Assembly (NCBI RefSeq): GCF_000204195.1
Contig: NZ_AFBG01000019.1
Coordinates: forward strand, 434,001-498,000
DNA: 64,000 bases
Direction of reading: 5' to 3'
Origin: Acidovorax radicis N35
GTDB taxonomy: Bacteria; Pseudomonadota; Gammaproteobacteria; Burkholderiales; Burkholderiaceae_C
In this document: in pieces, positions 10,315 to 19,593 of the stretch
Layout of the letters: each line of letters begins with the position of its first letter
How positions within the stretch are numbered: position 1 is the first letter of the stretch
Translations under genes and position numbers: made by a program
The notes under the pieces: model-generated
What the model saw: only the letters and a program-made list of their open reading frames with translations
Told to the model about the DNA's origin: nothing
The model's database searches: none

Positions 10315-12141
10315 ATGAGCAAGCTCAGCTTCAAAATGAAAATCATGCTCATGATCGGCACCGCACTGGCTGCGCTGCTGATCATGGCCATCATGTCCTT
10401 GCTGCAGGAACGACGGCTGATCAGCGAGTCGCGCAAGGAGTTGCTGACCACGGCCGTCCAGTCCGCCCACAGCATCGTCGCCGCCTACCAGGCCAAGGCC
10501 GCCAGCGGCGCCATGCCCCAGGAAGAAGCACAGAAGGCCGCCAAGGACGCCCTGCGCATTGCCCGCTATGGCGGTGCCGACGGAAAAACCGAGTACTTCT
10601 ACATCTGGACCACCGAGGGCGTCGGGGTGATGCACCCCTTCAAGACCGAGTGGGACGGGCAGGACATGCTGGGCAAGGTCAAGGATGGCTCGGGGGTGGA
10701 CATCATTGGCCTGCTCGTGAACGGCATCCGCAACAGCAAGGACGGCAAGGCCTTTGTCCCCACAATGTTTGCCCGCCCGGGTCAAACGACACCCCAGCCC
10801 AAGCTGCAGTACATCGTCCGGGTGGACGGCTGGAACTGGATGGTTGGCTCAGGCCTTTACACCGACGACGTGGATGTGCTGCTGCGCCAGGCCCTGCTGT
10901 CGAGCCTGGCCATGGTGGTGGTGGTGTTTCTGGTCGTCGGCGCCATTGGCATGATGGTGTCGCGGTCGGTATTGCGCCAGATCGGGGGAGAGCCCACCGA
11001 CGCCATCGCCATCATGTCGGAAGTGGCCCAGGGCAACCTCGATACCCCGATCCCCACGGCCCACCCGGGCTCGATGCTCGACGGCCTGGCCCACATGGTC
11101 ACCTCGCTGCGCAAGCTGGTCACCGACGTACGCTCCGCCACCGACAGCATCGCCACCGCGTCCAGCGAGATTGCCCAGGGCAACAATGACCTCGCCCACC
11201 GCACCGAAGACACGGCCAGCAACCTGCAAAGCACGGCGAGCAGCATGGAAGAGCTGACCAGCACCGTCAAGCAGACCTCGGAATCCGCACAGACCGCCAA
11301 CCAGATGGCAACGTCGGCCGCTGCCGTCGCGGCACGCGGGGGCGAGGTGGTGTCGCGGGTGGTGGCCACCATGCAGGACATCAACGCCAGCAGCAACAAG
11401 ATCAGCGACATCATCGGTGTCATCGATGGCATTGCCTTTCAGACCAACATCCTGGCCTTGAATGCCGCAGTGGAAGCCGCCCGTGCGGGCGAGCAGGGCC
11501 GGGGCTTTGCCGTGGTGGCCAGCGAGGTGCGCAGCCTGGCCCAACGCAGTGCAGAAGCCGCCAAGGAGATCAAGACCCTGATTGGCGCATCGGTCGAAAA
11601 AGTGGCATCGGGCACGCAACTGGTGGGCAATGCGGGCGCCACCATGACCGAGATCGTGGACAGCGTTCAGCGCGTGACCGACATCATTGGAGAGATCCGC
11701 TCCGCCACCTCTGAGCAAAGCCAGGGGATTGCGCAGGTCAACACCACCATGAACCAGCTCGACCAGATGACGCAGCAGAACTCGGCCCTGGTGGAACAAT
11801 CCACCGCCGCCGCAGACAGCCTGCGCGAGCAGGCCATGAAACTCACCCAGGTGGTCGCGTTGTTCCGGGTGAATGGCAGCAATGCCTCGGCACCTGCCCC
11901 CATGCCGGCAAGCCGGCCCGTGCCTTCGGCGACACCCCGTCCGGCACCGGCCCCCGTACGCGCCGCGGCACCACGCCCCGCACTGGCCAAGGCTGCGCCC
12001 CCCCCCGCCCACCCGCTCCACCCGCCAAGGCACCGGCAGCAGCGCTGCCCCCCAAGGCCAGCAGCCCCAAGCCCGCCGCAGACAACAACGACGATTGGGA
12101 GTCCTTCTAAACCAGGGGTGCTGAGGGCCTCAAGGGCCTGA
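10315..12141 (+). CDS. Methyl-accepting chemotaxis protein with single Cache domain, frameshifted tail
   Basis: Chemoreceptor (608 codons as read). An N-terminal membrane helix (about 10-28) leads to a periplasmic single-Cache domain (about 35-185) with [17 protein letters not shown] and [12 protein letters not shown] second helix lies at about 195-215, then HAMP, then the signalling hairpin [20 protein letters not shown]. After about residue 560 the frame runs into a tract of nine C (11998-12006) and reads a Pro-rich tail. One extra C would instead give a tail ending DNNDDWESF with a stop at 12108-12110, a textbook CheR/CheB docking peptide. The gene therefore looks frameshifted or phase-variable at the C tract, or the assembly has one base missing. 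An RBS (AGGAG) precedes the ATG. Confidence 0.93.
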   Translation: MSKLSFKMKIMLMIGTALAALLIMAIMSLLQERRLISESRKELLTTAVQSAHSIVAAYQAKAASGAMPQEEAQKAAKDALRIARYGGADGKTEYFYIWTTEGVGVMHPFKTEWDGQDMLGKVKDGSGVDIIGLLVNGIRNSKDGKAFVPTMFARPGQTTPQPKLQYIVRVDGWNWMVGSGLYTDDVDVLLRQALLSSLAMVVVVFLVVGAIGMMVSRSVLRQIGGEPTDAIAIMSEVAQGNLDTPIPTAHPGSMLDGLAHMVTSLRKLVTDVRSATDSIATASSEIAQGNNDLAHRTEDTASNLQSTASSMEELTSTVKQTSESAQTANQMATSAAAVAARGGEVVSRVVATMQDINASSNKISDIIGVIDGIAFQTNILALNAAVEAARAGEQGRGFAVVASEVRSLAQRSAEAAKEIKTLIGASVEKVASGTQLVGNAGATMTEIVDSVQRVTDIIGEIRSATSEQSQGIAQVNTTMNQLDQMTQQNSALVEQSTAAADSLREQAMKLTQVVALFRVNGSNASAPAPMPASRPVPSATPRPAPAPVRAAAPRPALAKAAPPPAHPLHPPRHRQQRCPPRPAAPSPPQTTTTIGSPSKPGVLRASRA

Positions 12142-12170
12142 GCCAGCACAAGAGCCCACACTGCCCACAA

Positions 12171-12212
12171 AAAAGAGGCCCTGCCAGCTCACGCTGGCAG
12201 GGCCTCTTTCAT
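12171..12212. terminator. Bidirectional intrinsic terminator
   Basis: Perfect 14-bp stem GAGGCCCTGCCAGC / GCTGGCAGGGCCTC (12175-12188 with 12193-12206) and a TCAC loop. It is flanked by an A run on the left and TTTCATTCTT on the right. It can end transcripts of the chemoreceptor from the left and of ftsZ from the right. Confidence 0.9.
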
Positions 12213-12257
12213 TCTTGGGGTCCCACAGTCACCCTGTGGGCCACCGGAGACCTCCGA

Positions 12258-13499
12258 TCAGTCGGCTTGCTTGCGCAGGAAGGCCGGGATCTCCAGGTCA
12301 TCCATACCACCCGACGACAGTGCGTCCACACGGGCTGCCGCCTGTGTGCGGTTGGTGCGCCAAACGCTGGGCACCGACATGCTGCCGTAGTCGGCCTGTG
12401 CGCTGCCGGCGTGGCCGCCTTGCACACCCACCGCACCCCCCAGGGTGCCGACACCAGCCACGGGCATTTGATAGGCCATGTTGTCCGTGCCCGTGCGCAA
12501 GCCACCCTGCACCACCGAGATAGGCTGGCGGCGTGCGTTGACACGCGACAACCCCGTGGCCACCACGGTCACGCGGATCTCGTCGCCCAGGGTTTCGTCG
12601 TAGGCCGCGCCGAAGATGACGTGTGCATCGGTCGAGGCATAGGCGTTGATGGTGTTCATGGCCTGGCGCGACTCGGACAGCTTGAGGCTGCCCTTGCTGG
12701 CCGTGACCAGCACCAGCACACCCTTGGCGCCCGACAGGTCGATGCCTTCCAGCAGTGGACAGGCAATGGCCTGCTCCGCAGCGATGCGCGCGCGGTCGGG
12801 GCCGCTGGCGGTGGCCGTACCCATCATGGCCTTGCCAGGCTCGCCCATCACGGTGCGCACGTCTTCGAAGTCGACGTTCACCTGACCGTACTCGTTGATG
12901 ATTTCAGCAATGCCACCCACGGCGTTCTTGAGCACGTCGTTGGCATGCGCAAAGGCTTCGTCCTGGGTGATGTCGTCGCCCAGCACGTCGAGCAGCTTCT
13001 CGTTGAGCACCACGATCAGCGAGTCCACGTTGGCTTCCAGCTCGGCCAGGCCATCGTCGGCGTTCTTCATGCGGCGGCCACCTTCCCAATCGAAAGGCTT
13101 GGTGACCACACCCACCGTCAGGATTCCCATTTCCTTGGCCACGCGTGCGATCACCGGAGCAGCCCCGGTCCCGGTGCCGCCGCCCATGCCGGCCGTGATG
13201 AACAGCATGTGCGCGCCCTGGATGGCGTCACGGATGTCGTCCACCGCAGCTTCGGCCGCATCGCGCGCCTTTTCTGGCTTGCCGCCCGCACCCAGGCCGC
13301 TGCCCCCCAGCTGGATGACGCGGTGGGCTGAGCTGCGCGTCAGTGCCTGCGCGTCGGTGTTGGCGCTGACAAACTCCACGCCCTGCACGCTGCGGGCGAT
13401 CATGTGCTCGACGGCGTTGCTGCCACCGCCGCCCACGCCGATCACCTTGATCTGGGTGCCCTGGTTAAATTCTTCGGCTTCGATCATTTCGATGGTCAT
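12258..13499 (-). CDS. ftsZ: Cell division GTPase FtsZ
   Basis: Tubulin-like GTPase (413 aa) forming the Z-ring. The start MTIEMIEAEEFNQGTQIK at 13499 is standard. The tubulin signature GGGTGTGAAPV is intact, and the T7-type NVDFEDVRTVM region is visible. After a Gly-rich linker the conserved C-terminal peptide DDLEIPAFLRKQAD, which binds FtsA and ZipA, is present. It is the last gene of the dcw run, 235 bp after ftsA, and ends at a strong bidirectional terminator. Confidence 0.99.
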   Translation of the reverse strand: MTIEMIEAEEFNQGTQIKVIGVGGGGSNAVEHMIARSVQGVEFVSANTDAQALTRSSAHRVIQLGGSGLGAGGKPEKARDAAEAAVDDIRDAIQGAHMLFITAGMGGGTGTGAAPVIARVAKEMGILTVGVVTKPFDWEGGRRMKNADDGLAELEANVDSLIVVLNEKLLDVLGDDITQDEAFAHANDVLKNAVGGIAEIINEYGQVNVDFEDVRTVMGEPGKAMMGTATASGPDRARIAAEQAIACPLLEGIDLSGAKGVLVLVTASKGSLKLSESRQAMNTINAYASTDAHVIFGAAYDETLGDEIRVTVVATGLSRVNARRQPISVVQGGLRTGTDNMAYQMPVAGVGTLGGAVGVQGGHAGSAQADYGSMSVPSVWRTNRTQAAARVDALSSGGMDDLEIPAFLRKQAD

Positions 13500-13734
13500 G
13501 TTGGAGCTCCTGTTTCTAGATTCGTATGCAATTGCCAAATGGGGATTGGGGTACCTGGTAGGGAAGAGCGCGGCGGTCCTGTACATCGCCATCGCTCGCG
13601 CGGCGTTTGGTGGGGACTCCCTCGCGCCAGCCACAAGGCCCCCACGCTTGCCACTGCGTGTGCTGCGCTGCCCCCCATGGGGGCTTGCGCGCCTTGGGGC
13701 GGCCCGGCGGCGCTCATTCCTAGGTATTTCATGG
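13500..13734. other. ftsA-ftsZ intergenic region with palindrome
   Basis: This 235-bp gap is unusually long for the cluster. It holds the perfect 12-bp palindrome CCCCCATGGGGG (13672-13683) followed by a GC-rich run. The palindrome could be an attenuator or stabilising hairpin ahead of ftsZ. I see no convincing promoter hexamers and no coding frame of its own. Confidence 0.5.
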
Positions 13735-14964
13735 TCAGAAATTCCCCACGATGAAATCTTTGAAACGCCCGAACGCGGTCTTCATGGAGCCGCTCTTTTG
13801 CGCCACCTTGAAGCCGCGCAGCCGTGCCAGGCGAGCTTCTTCGAGCAGGCCCATGACGGTGGCTGCTCGGGGCTGGGCCACCATGTCGGACAGGGCACTG
13901 GAATACTTGGGAATGCCGCGCCGCACGGGTTTGAGGAAGATGTCCTCACCCAGTTCGATCATTCCCGGCATCACCGAACTGCCGCCCGTAAGCACGATGC
14001 CCGAGGACAGCACTTCTTCGTAGCCCGACTCGCGAATGACCTGCTGCACGAGCGAGAAGATCTCCTCCACGCGCGGCTCGATCACGCCCGCCAGCGCCTG
14101 CTTGCTCAGCATGCGCGGGCTGCGGTCGCCCAGGCCGGGCACTTCGACCTGGCTCTCGGGGTCGGCCAGCAGTTGCTTGGCGTAGCCACTCTCGACCTTG
14201 ATGTCTTCTGCGTCCTTCGTGGGAGTGCGCAATGCCATGGCGATGTCGCTGGTGATGAGGTCGCCCGCAATCGGAATCACCGCTGTATGGCGGATCGCAC
14301 CGCCCGTGAAGATCGCCACGTCCGTGGTGCCCGCACCGATGTCCACCACCACCACGCCCAGCTCGCGCTCGTCATCCGTCAGCACCGCCTGGCTGCTGGC
14401 CAGGGGGTTGAGCATGAGCTGCTCGACCTCCAGGCCACAGCGGCGCACACACTTGATGATGTTCTCGGCCGCACTCTGCGCGCCGGTCACGATGTGGATC
14501 TTGGCCTCCAGGCGGATGCCGCTCATGCCGATGGGCTCCTTCACATCCTGCCCGTCGATCACGAATTCCTGCGGCTCCACCAGCAGCAGGCGCTGGTCGC
14601 TGGAGATGTTGATGGCCTTGGCCGTCTCCACCACACGCGCCACGTCGGCCGAGGTGACTTCCTTGTCCTTCACGGCCACCATGCCGCTGGAGTTGAGGCC
14701 GCGAATGTGGCTGCCAGTGATACCGGTGTACACGCGCTGGATCTTGCAGTCGGCCATCAGCTCGGCCTCCTTGAGGGCCTGCTGGATGCTCTGCACGGTG
14801 GCGTCGATGTTGACCACCACACCGCGCTTCAAGCCGTTGCTCGGGGCCACGCCCAGACCTGCGAGCTTGAGCTCGCCATTGGGCAGAACCTCAGCCACCA
14901 CGGCCATGACCTTGGCGGTGCCGATGTCCAGCCCCACCACAACGTCTTTGTATTCTCTTGCCAT
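13735..14964 (-). CDS. ftsA: Cell division protein FtsA
   Basis: Actin-like ATPase (409 aa) that tethers FtsZ to the membrane. It starts MAREYKDVVVGLDIGTAKV at 14964, with the phosphate-1 loop GLDIGTAKV. VVVDIGAGTTDVAIF forms phosphate-2, and IVLTGGSSVMPG the adenosine motif. The C-terminus GSMKTAFGRFKDFIVGNF is the amphipathic membrane-targeting helix. It lies 95 bp downstream of ftsQ on the same strand. Confidence 0.99.
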   Translation of the reverse strand: MAREYKDVVVGLDIGTAKVMAVVAEVLPNGELKLAGLGVAPSNGLKRGVVVNIDATVQSIQQALKEAELMADCKIQRVYTGITGSHIRGLNSSGMVAVKDKEVTSADVARVVETAKAINISSDQRLLLVEPQEFVIDGQDVKEPIGMSGIRLEAKIHIVTGAQSAAENIIKCVRRCGLEVEQLMLNPLASSQAVLTDDERELGVVVVDIGAGTTDVAIFTGGAIRHTAVIPIAGDLITSDIAMALRTPTKDAEDIKVESGYAKQLLADPESQVEVPGLGDRSPRMLSKQALAGVIEPRVEEIFSLVQQVIRESGYEEVLSSGIVLTGGSSVMPGMIELGEDIFLKPVRRGIPKYSSALSDMVAQPRAATVMGLLEEARLARLRGFKVAQKSGSMKTAFGRFKDFIVGNF

Positions 14965-15059
14965 ATCAGTCTCTGCCCTTCTCTGTTCTGTCCCGCCGCC
15001 CCACGGCCTCATTCACGAACCGACCTGCTTGTTGCGCCATGCACCGCTGATCCATGCCA

Positions 15060-15866
15060 TTACCTCCTGCGCACGGCGCCAGCGGCCGCTGTGGCATCAG
15101 GAACCACGGTGCTCACACCGCGCATGCGCAACGCATAGCCCCCTGCATGCCGCAGATCGGCGGACTCGAGGGCATCCACGCGGCGCCCGTACTGCGCCGC
15201 CACCTGCGTCAGGGTGCGCGTGAAGCGTTGCGTGCGCTGCACCACCTCTTGCGGCGTACCGCCCCCCAGCTCCACCACCGCGTCGCTGTCGAGCGTGGCC
15301 CTCCAACCGCCCCGCCCGGTCAGCTCCAGCGTCTCCACTTCCAGGCCCAGCGGCTTGAAGACAGGCTGCAGCAGCCCATGCATCAGCAACACCTCGGGCG
15401 AACTGCCCACAGGGCCCAGCAGGCGCGGCAAGCCGTCCTGCTCCACGTCGCCCACGTTGGCCTCAAACACCTCGCCCTGGCGATTGACCAGGGCCGAGCC
15501 GCTCTCGGGCCCCCAGTACGCCACGGCGTCATGCTCCTGCAGCTCCACGCGCAGGCTGCCGGGGTACTCCCGCCGCACGTCGGCGCGGCGCACCCAAGGC
15601 ACCTGCTCGAAGGCATTGCGGGCCGCCCGCAGGTCCACCGTAAAAAAGTTTCCTGCAAGGTGCGGCGCCACATTGGCCCGCAAGGTCACCGCGTTGTTGT
15701 GCACCAGCTCGCCCTGCACCACGATGCGTGCGATGGCAAAGCCGGGGTAGCGCAACACCCACCACGCACCCGCCGCCAGCACAGCCATGGCGCAGCCCAC
15801 GAACAAGACCGATGCGGTCAGGTTCATGAGCTTGACGTCCAGGGGTGCTGGCAGGCTGTTGGTCAT
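15060..15866 (-). CDS. ftsQ: Cell division protein FtsQ
   Basis: Bitopic divisome protein (268 aa): a short cytoplasmic N-terminus, one membrane helix (about 16-37, LTASVLFVGCAMAVLAAGAWWVL region), a POTRA domain (about 43-115), then the beta domain that binds FtsB/FtsL. The start ATG at 15866 overlaps the ddl stop by one base (TGATG), indicating translational coupling. Confidence 0.97.
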   Translation of the reverse strand: MTNSLPAPLDVKLMNLTASVLFVGCAMAVLAAGAWWVLRYPGFAIARIVVQGELVHNNAVTLRANVAPHLAGNFFTVDLRAARNAFEQVPWVRRADVRREYPGSLRVELQEHDAVAYWGPESGSALVNRQGEVFEANVGDVEQDGLPRLLGPVGSSPEVLLMHGLLQPVFKPLGLEVETLELTGRGGWRATLDSDAVVELGGGTPQEVVQRTQRFTRTLTQVAAQYGRRVDALESADLRHAGGYALRMRGVSTVVPDATAAAGAVRRR

Positions 15867-16855
15867 CAGGCGTCCTTCGGCCTTGGGGCAGTGTCCAACG
15901 CTGCATCCGCCAGGATGCGCAGGCACAGTTCCTCATAGCTGATGCCCGAGGCCCGTGCCGACATGGGTACCAGCGAATGACCGGTCATGCCAGGGGACGT
16001 GTTCATCTCCAGCAGGAAGGGTTTGCGGTCGCTGGCGCGGATCATCAGATCTGCACGGCCCCAACCCCGGCAACCCAGCGTGCGATAGGCCTCCAGCACG
16101 ATGCGCTGGATCTCGCGTTCCTCGGCCTCGGGCAGGCCGCTCGGGCACTGGTACTTCACGTCGTCGGTGAAGTACTTGTTCTGGTAGTCGTAGGCGCCAT
16201 CGGGCGCCACGATGCGGATCACCGGCAGCGCGCGGGCGTCTGCCCCCTGGCCCAGCACCGGGCAGGTCACTTCCTCGCCGTCGATGAACTCTTCGCAGAG
16301 CACGTCGGGGTCGTACTTCGCCGAGAGCGCCACGGCCTCCTGCATGTCCGAATAGCCACGCACCTTGGTCACGCCAATGGACGAGCCCTCGCGGGGCGGC
16401 TTCACGATCAGTGGCAAACCCAGCTCATCGGGCACGGTGCGCACCACCTCGCGCTGCTGGCGGTCGGGCGCCAGCCACACATAGCGTGGCGTGGGCAAGC
16501 CCTCGGCCAGCCACACCCGCTTGGTCATGACCTTGTCCATGGCGATGGCCGAGGCCATGACGCCCGGGCCGGTGTAGGGAATGCCCAGCAGCTCCAGCGC
16601 GCCTTGCACTGTGCCGTCTTCACCATGGCGGCCATGCAGTGCAATGAAGCAGCGCGCATAGCCATCGCGCTTGAGATCGCCCAGCGCGTTCTGCGCAGGG
16701 TCGAACGCATGCGCGTCCACACCCCGCGAACGCAGGGCCTGCAGCACGCCACTGCCGGACATGAGGGAGACCTCACGCTCGGCCGAGTCGCCACCCATCA
16801 ACACGGCGACTTTGCCAAGCGATTTCACATCCATATTTGAATCAAAAGGGGTCAT
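15866..16855 (-). CDS. ddl: D-alanine--D-alanine ligase
   Basis: ATP-grasp ligase (329 aa) making the D-Ala-D-Ala dipeptide of the peptidoglycan stem. Visible motifs are [44 protein letters not shown] and [17 protein letters not shown]. The start at 16855 overlaps the murC stop (ATGA); an internal ATG seven codons later (MDVKSLGKV) is an alternative. It is coupled to ftsQ downstream. This is the DdlB type, encoded in the dcw cluster. Confidence 0.98.
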   Translation of the reverse strand: MTPFDSNMDVKSLGKVAVLMGGDSAEREVSLMSGSGVLQALRSRGVDAHAFDPAQNALGDLKRDGYARCFIALHGRHGEDGTVQGALELLGIPYTGPGVMASAIAMDKVMTKRVWLAEGLPTPRYVWLAPDRQQREVVRTVPDELGLPLIVKPPREGSSIGVTKVRGYSDMQEAVALSAKYDPDVLCEEFIDGEEVTCPVLGQGADARALPVIRIVAPDGAYDYQNKYFTDDVKYQCPSGLPEAEEREIQRIVLEAYRTLGCRGWGRADLMIRASDRKPFLLEMNTSPGMTGHSLVPMSARASGISYEELCLRILADAALDTAPRPKDA

Positions 16856-18285
16856 AGCGCGCTCCCTTCAAGCGCTTTTAGCTCATTATTTTGTAGCATT
16901 TCCACCACCTTGCCGGGTACTGCACCAATGGAGCCTGCGCCCATGCACATCACCACATCGCCGTTGCGCGCGTTGTCGGCAATGGCTTGCGGCAAATCGG
17001 CCACGTTGTCGACGAACACCGGCTCCACACGGCCCGCCACGCGCAGCGCGCGGGCCAGCGAGCGGCCATCGGCGGCGACCACGGGTGCTTCGCCAGCGGC
17101 ATACACCTCGGTCAGCAGCACGGCGTCGGCGTTGCCAATGACCTTCACGAAATCCTCGAAGCAATCGCGCGTGCGGCTGTAGCGGTGCGGCTGAAAGGCC
17201 AGCACCAGTCGGCGGCCCGGGAAGGCGCCGCGCGCAGCCGCCAGCGTGGCGGCCATCTCCACCGGGTGGTGGCCGTAGTCATCAATGACAGTGAACGTGC
17301 CGCCGTCCTTCGCGGGCAGATCACCGTAGTGCTGGAAGCGCCGGCCCACGCCCTTGAAGCCGGCCAGCGCACGCTGCACGGCCTCGTCGGGGATGTTGAG
17401 CTCCACCGCCACGGCAATGGCCGACAGCGCGTTGAGCACGTTGTGCTCGCCCGCGAGGTTGAGCACGATTTCCATGTCGGGCAGCGTGACGCCGTTGCGC
17501 CGCTGCACGGTGAATCGCATCTGACCGGCTTCGGCACGCACATCGATGGCGCGCACCTGGGCGTCTTCCGAAAATCCGTAGCTTGTGATCGGACAGGTCA
17601 CGCTTTGCAGGATGTCGCGCACGGCCGGGCTGTCCACGCACAACACCGCCGTGCCGTAGAACGGCATGCGGTGCAGGAAATCGACGAATGCGCCCTTGAG
17701 CCGGCTGAAGTCGTGCCCATACGTCTCCATGTGGTCGGCATCGATGTTGGTCACCACCGCCATCACGGGCAGCAGGTTCAGGAACGACGCGTCGGACTCG
17801 TCGGCCTCGACCACGATGTAGTCGCCGCTGCCCAGCTTGGCATTGGCGCCCGCGCTGTTGAGCTTGCCCCCGATCACAAACGTCGGGTCCAGCCCCGCCT
17901 CGGCCAGCACGCTGGTCACGAGGCTGGTGGTGGTGGTCTTGCCATGCGTGCCGGCAATGGCGATGCCTTGCTTCAAGCGCATCAGCTCGGCCAGCATGAG
18001 CGCGCGAGGCACCACGGGGATCTTCTTCTCGCGCGCAGCCAGCACCTCGGGGTTGTCGGGCGTCACGGCGGTGGAGGTGACCACCGCATCGGCCCCGTCG
18101 ATGTGCGCCGCCGCGTGGCCCAGGCAGGTCTTGATGCCCAGGCCCTGCAGGCGGCGCAGCGTGGCGCTGTCGGCCAGGTCGGAACCGGAGATGCGGTAGC
18201 CCAGGTTGAACAGCACCTCGGCGATGCCGCTCATGCCGGCGCCGCCCAGGCCGACGAAATGGATGTGGCGGATGGCGTGTTTCAT
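16852..18285 (-). CDS. murC: UDP-N-acetylmuramate--L-alanine ligase MurC
   Basis: Cytoplasmic Mur ligase (477 aa) adding L-Ala to UDP-MurNAc. The N-terminal Rossmann segment is [17 protein letters not shown], the P-loop [12 protein letters not shown], and the central motif DDYGHHPVE. The start at 18285 overlaps the murG stop (ATGA). The last ~15 codons (residues about 461-475, [11 protein letters not shown]) lie in a partial copy of palindromic repeat family A, so the extreme C-terminus appears to be repeat-derived. Confidence 0.98.
   Translation of the reverse strand: MKHAIRHIHFVGLGGAGMSGIAEVLFNLGYRISGSDLADSATLRRLQGLGIKTCLGHAAAHIDGADAVVTSTAVTPDNPEVLAAREKKIPVVPRALMLAELMRLKQGIAIAGTHGKTTTTSLVTSVLAEAGLDPTFVIGGKLNSAGANAKLGSGDYIVVEADESDASFLNLLPVMAVVTNIDADHMETYGHDFSRLKGAFVDFLHRMPFYGTAVLCVDSPAVRDILQSVTCPITSYGFSEDAQVRAIDVRAEAGQMRFTVQRRNGVTLPDMEIVLNLAGEHNVLNALSAIAVAVELNIPDEAVQRALAGFKGVGRRFQHYGDLPAKDGGTFTVIDDYGHHPVEMAATLAAARGAFPGRRLVLAFQPHRYSRTRDCFEDFVKVIGNADAVLLTEVYAAGEAPVVAADGRSLARALRVAGRVEPVFVDNVADLPQAIADNARNGDVVMCMGAGSIGAVPGKVVEMLQNNELKALEGSAL
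16861..16905 (-). repeat. Palindromic repeat family A, partial copy in murC 3' end
   Basis: On the minus strand the sequence reads GCTACAAAATAATGAGCT and then AAAAGCGCTTGAAGG. This matches the left part of the family, best seen by comparison with 50365-50424. It encodes the C-terminal residues of MurC and stops just short of the stop codon. Confidence 0.65.
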
Positions 18286-19343
18286 GCCAACTCCTCGCAG
18301 GCAGTCACCACTTCGCGGGTGGCGTTGATTTTTTGCATGTTTTTGGCCTTCAGCGCTTTATCCATCAAGGTAGAGCGCTCTGTATTCAATAGCATCTGAG
18401 CCAAACCCTCGGGCGTGAGGTCGCGCTGCTGCACCAGCCAGCCGCCGCCCGCGTTCACAAGAAACTGCGCATTGGTGGTCTGGTGGTCGTCCACCGCCGA
18501 AGGGAACGGCACGAAAACCGCCGCCGCGCCCACGGCAGCGATCTCGGTCACGGTGCTTGCGCCCGCGCGGCAAACAACGATGTCGGCATCGGCAAAGGCA
18601 CTCGCGGTGTCGTCGATGAAGGGCGTGCATTCCGCCTCGACGCCGGCCGCGGCGTAGTTGGAGCGCAGTGCATCGATCTGCGTCGCACCGCTTTGGTGGA
18701 TGACCACAGGGCGTTGGTCGGCAGGCATCAGCGCGACGGCTTGCGGCACGATCTCGTTCAATGCCCGCGCCCCCAGGCTGCCGCCCACCACCAACAGGCG
18801 CAGTGGGCCGGTGCGTTGTGCAAAGCGTTCGGCCGGTGCGGGCTTGCTGGTGAAGGCGGTGCGCAGCGGGTTGCCCACCCACTGCCCCTTTTTGAACACG
18901 TTGGGAAAAGCGGTGAAAACCCGGTCTGCCACACCTGCCAGCACCTTGTTGGCCATGCCGGCCACCGAGTTCTGCTCGTGCAGCACGAGCGGTTTGCCCG
19001 CCAGCACAGCCATCATCCCGCCCGGGAAGGTGATGTAGCCGCCCAGGCCCACCACCACGTCGGGTTTCACACGCCGCACCACGGCCAGCGCCTGCCAGAA
19101 GGCACGCAACAGGCGCAGCGGCAGCAGGGCCAGCGTGACGAGGCCCTTGCCGCGCACGCCCGAAAAATCGATCAACTCCAGCGCAAAGCCGTGTGTGGGC
19201 ACGATGCGCGACTCCATGCTGCCCGGCGTGCCCAGCCAGTGCACGCGCCAGCCGCGTGCGCGCAGTTCCTCCGCCACGGCCAGGCCCGGGAAGATATGGC
19301 CGCCCGTACCACCCGCCATGATGAGGGCCGTCTTCTGCGTCAT
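18282..19343 (-). CDS. murG: Lipid II synthase (GlcNAc transferase) MurG
   Basis: Peripheral membrane glycosyltransferase (353 aa) adding GlcNAc to lipid I. The start [20 protein letters not shown] at 19343 is chosen by family N-terminus. The Gly-rich loops [11 protein letters not shown] and [11 protein letters not shown] are present, as are the acceptor-binding [15 protein letters not shown] and the [16 protein letters not shown] loop. The reading frame stays open 95 codons upstream through an 84-bp tandem array, so longer products are possible. Residues about 317-338 ([20 protein letters not shown]) come from a copy of repeat family A. The gene overlaps murC by ATGA. Confidence 0.98.
   Translation of the reverse strand: MTQKTALIMAGGTGGHIFPGLAVAEELRARGWRVHWLGTPGSMESRIVPTHGFALELIDFSGVRGKGLVTLALLPLRLLRAFWQALAVVRRVKPDVVVGLGGYITFPGGMMAVLAGKPLVLHEQNSVAGMANKVLAGVADRVFTAFPNVFKKGQWVGNPLRTAFTSKPAPAERFAQRTGPLRLLVVGGSLGARALNEIVPQAVALMPADQRPVVIHQSGATQIDALRSNYAAAGVEAECTPFIDDTASAFADADIVVCRAGASTVTEIAAVGAAAVFVPFPSAVDDHQTTNAQFLVNAGGGWLVQQRDLTPEGLAQMLLNTERSTLMDKALKAKNMQKINATREVVTACEELA
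18331..18395 (-). repeat. Palindromic repeat family A, copy inside murG
   Basis: Minus-strand core CTTGATGGATAAAGCGCTGA followed by AGGCCAAAAACATG, preceded by GCTATTGAATACAGAGCGCT. This is a near-complete family member, in frame near the 3' end of murG. Confidence 0.8.
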
Positions 19344-19593
19344 ACGCGGCCTCCTCTCATCGAATGCTCCGCATTCGGCAGCGTTGCACGCTGCTGCAGC
19401 TTGTTTTGGTGAAACAAACTCCTCATACGCGGCCTCCGCGCATCGGTTGCTGCGCACCCGCCAACGCTGACGCGTTGCAGCAGCTTGTTTTGGTGAAACA
19501 AACTCCTCATACGCGGCCTCCGCGCATCGGTTGCTGCGCACCCGCCAACGCTGACGCGTTGCAGCAGCTTGTTTTGGTGAAACAAACTCCTCA
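19341..19593 (-). repeat. 84-bp tandem repeats at the ftsW-murG junction
   Basis: Direct repeats with exact 84-bp spacing: the marker CCTCATACGCGG starts at 19421, 19505 and 19589. A fourth, diverged ~83-bp unit runs into the murG start. Read on the minus strand, each unit carries GCGGAGGCCGCGTATGA, which in the first unit encodes the last residues of FtsW (MRGGRV, stop) and in the last unit provides the murG ATG. The unit is 28 codons long, so the murG frame remains open through all units. Confidence 0.92.

Noticed and set aside
12895..15138. A 747-codon plus-strand frame across ftsZ and ftsA
   Set aside because: Shadow of the two minus-strand division genes; no domain, and Ser/Thr/Pro-rich out-of-frame composition.
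19344..19593. CRISPR-like direct repeats
   Set aside because: Units are 84 bp and contiguous without unique spacers, and there are no cas genes; they are tandem duplications of the ftsW-murG junction.
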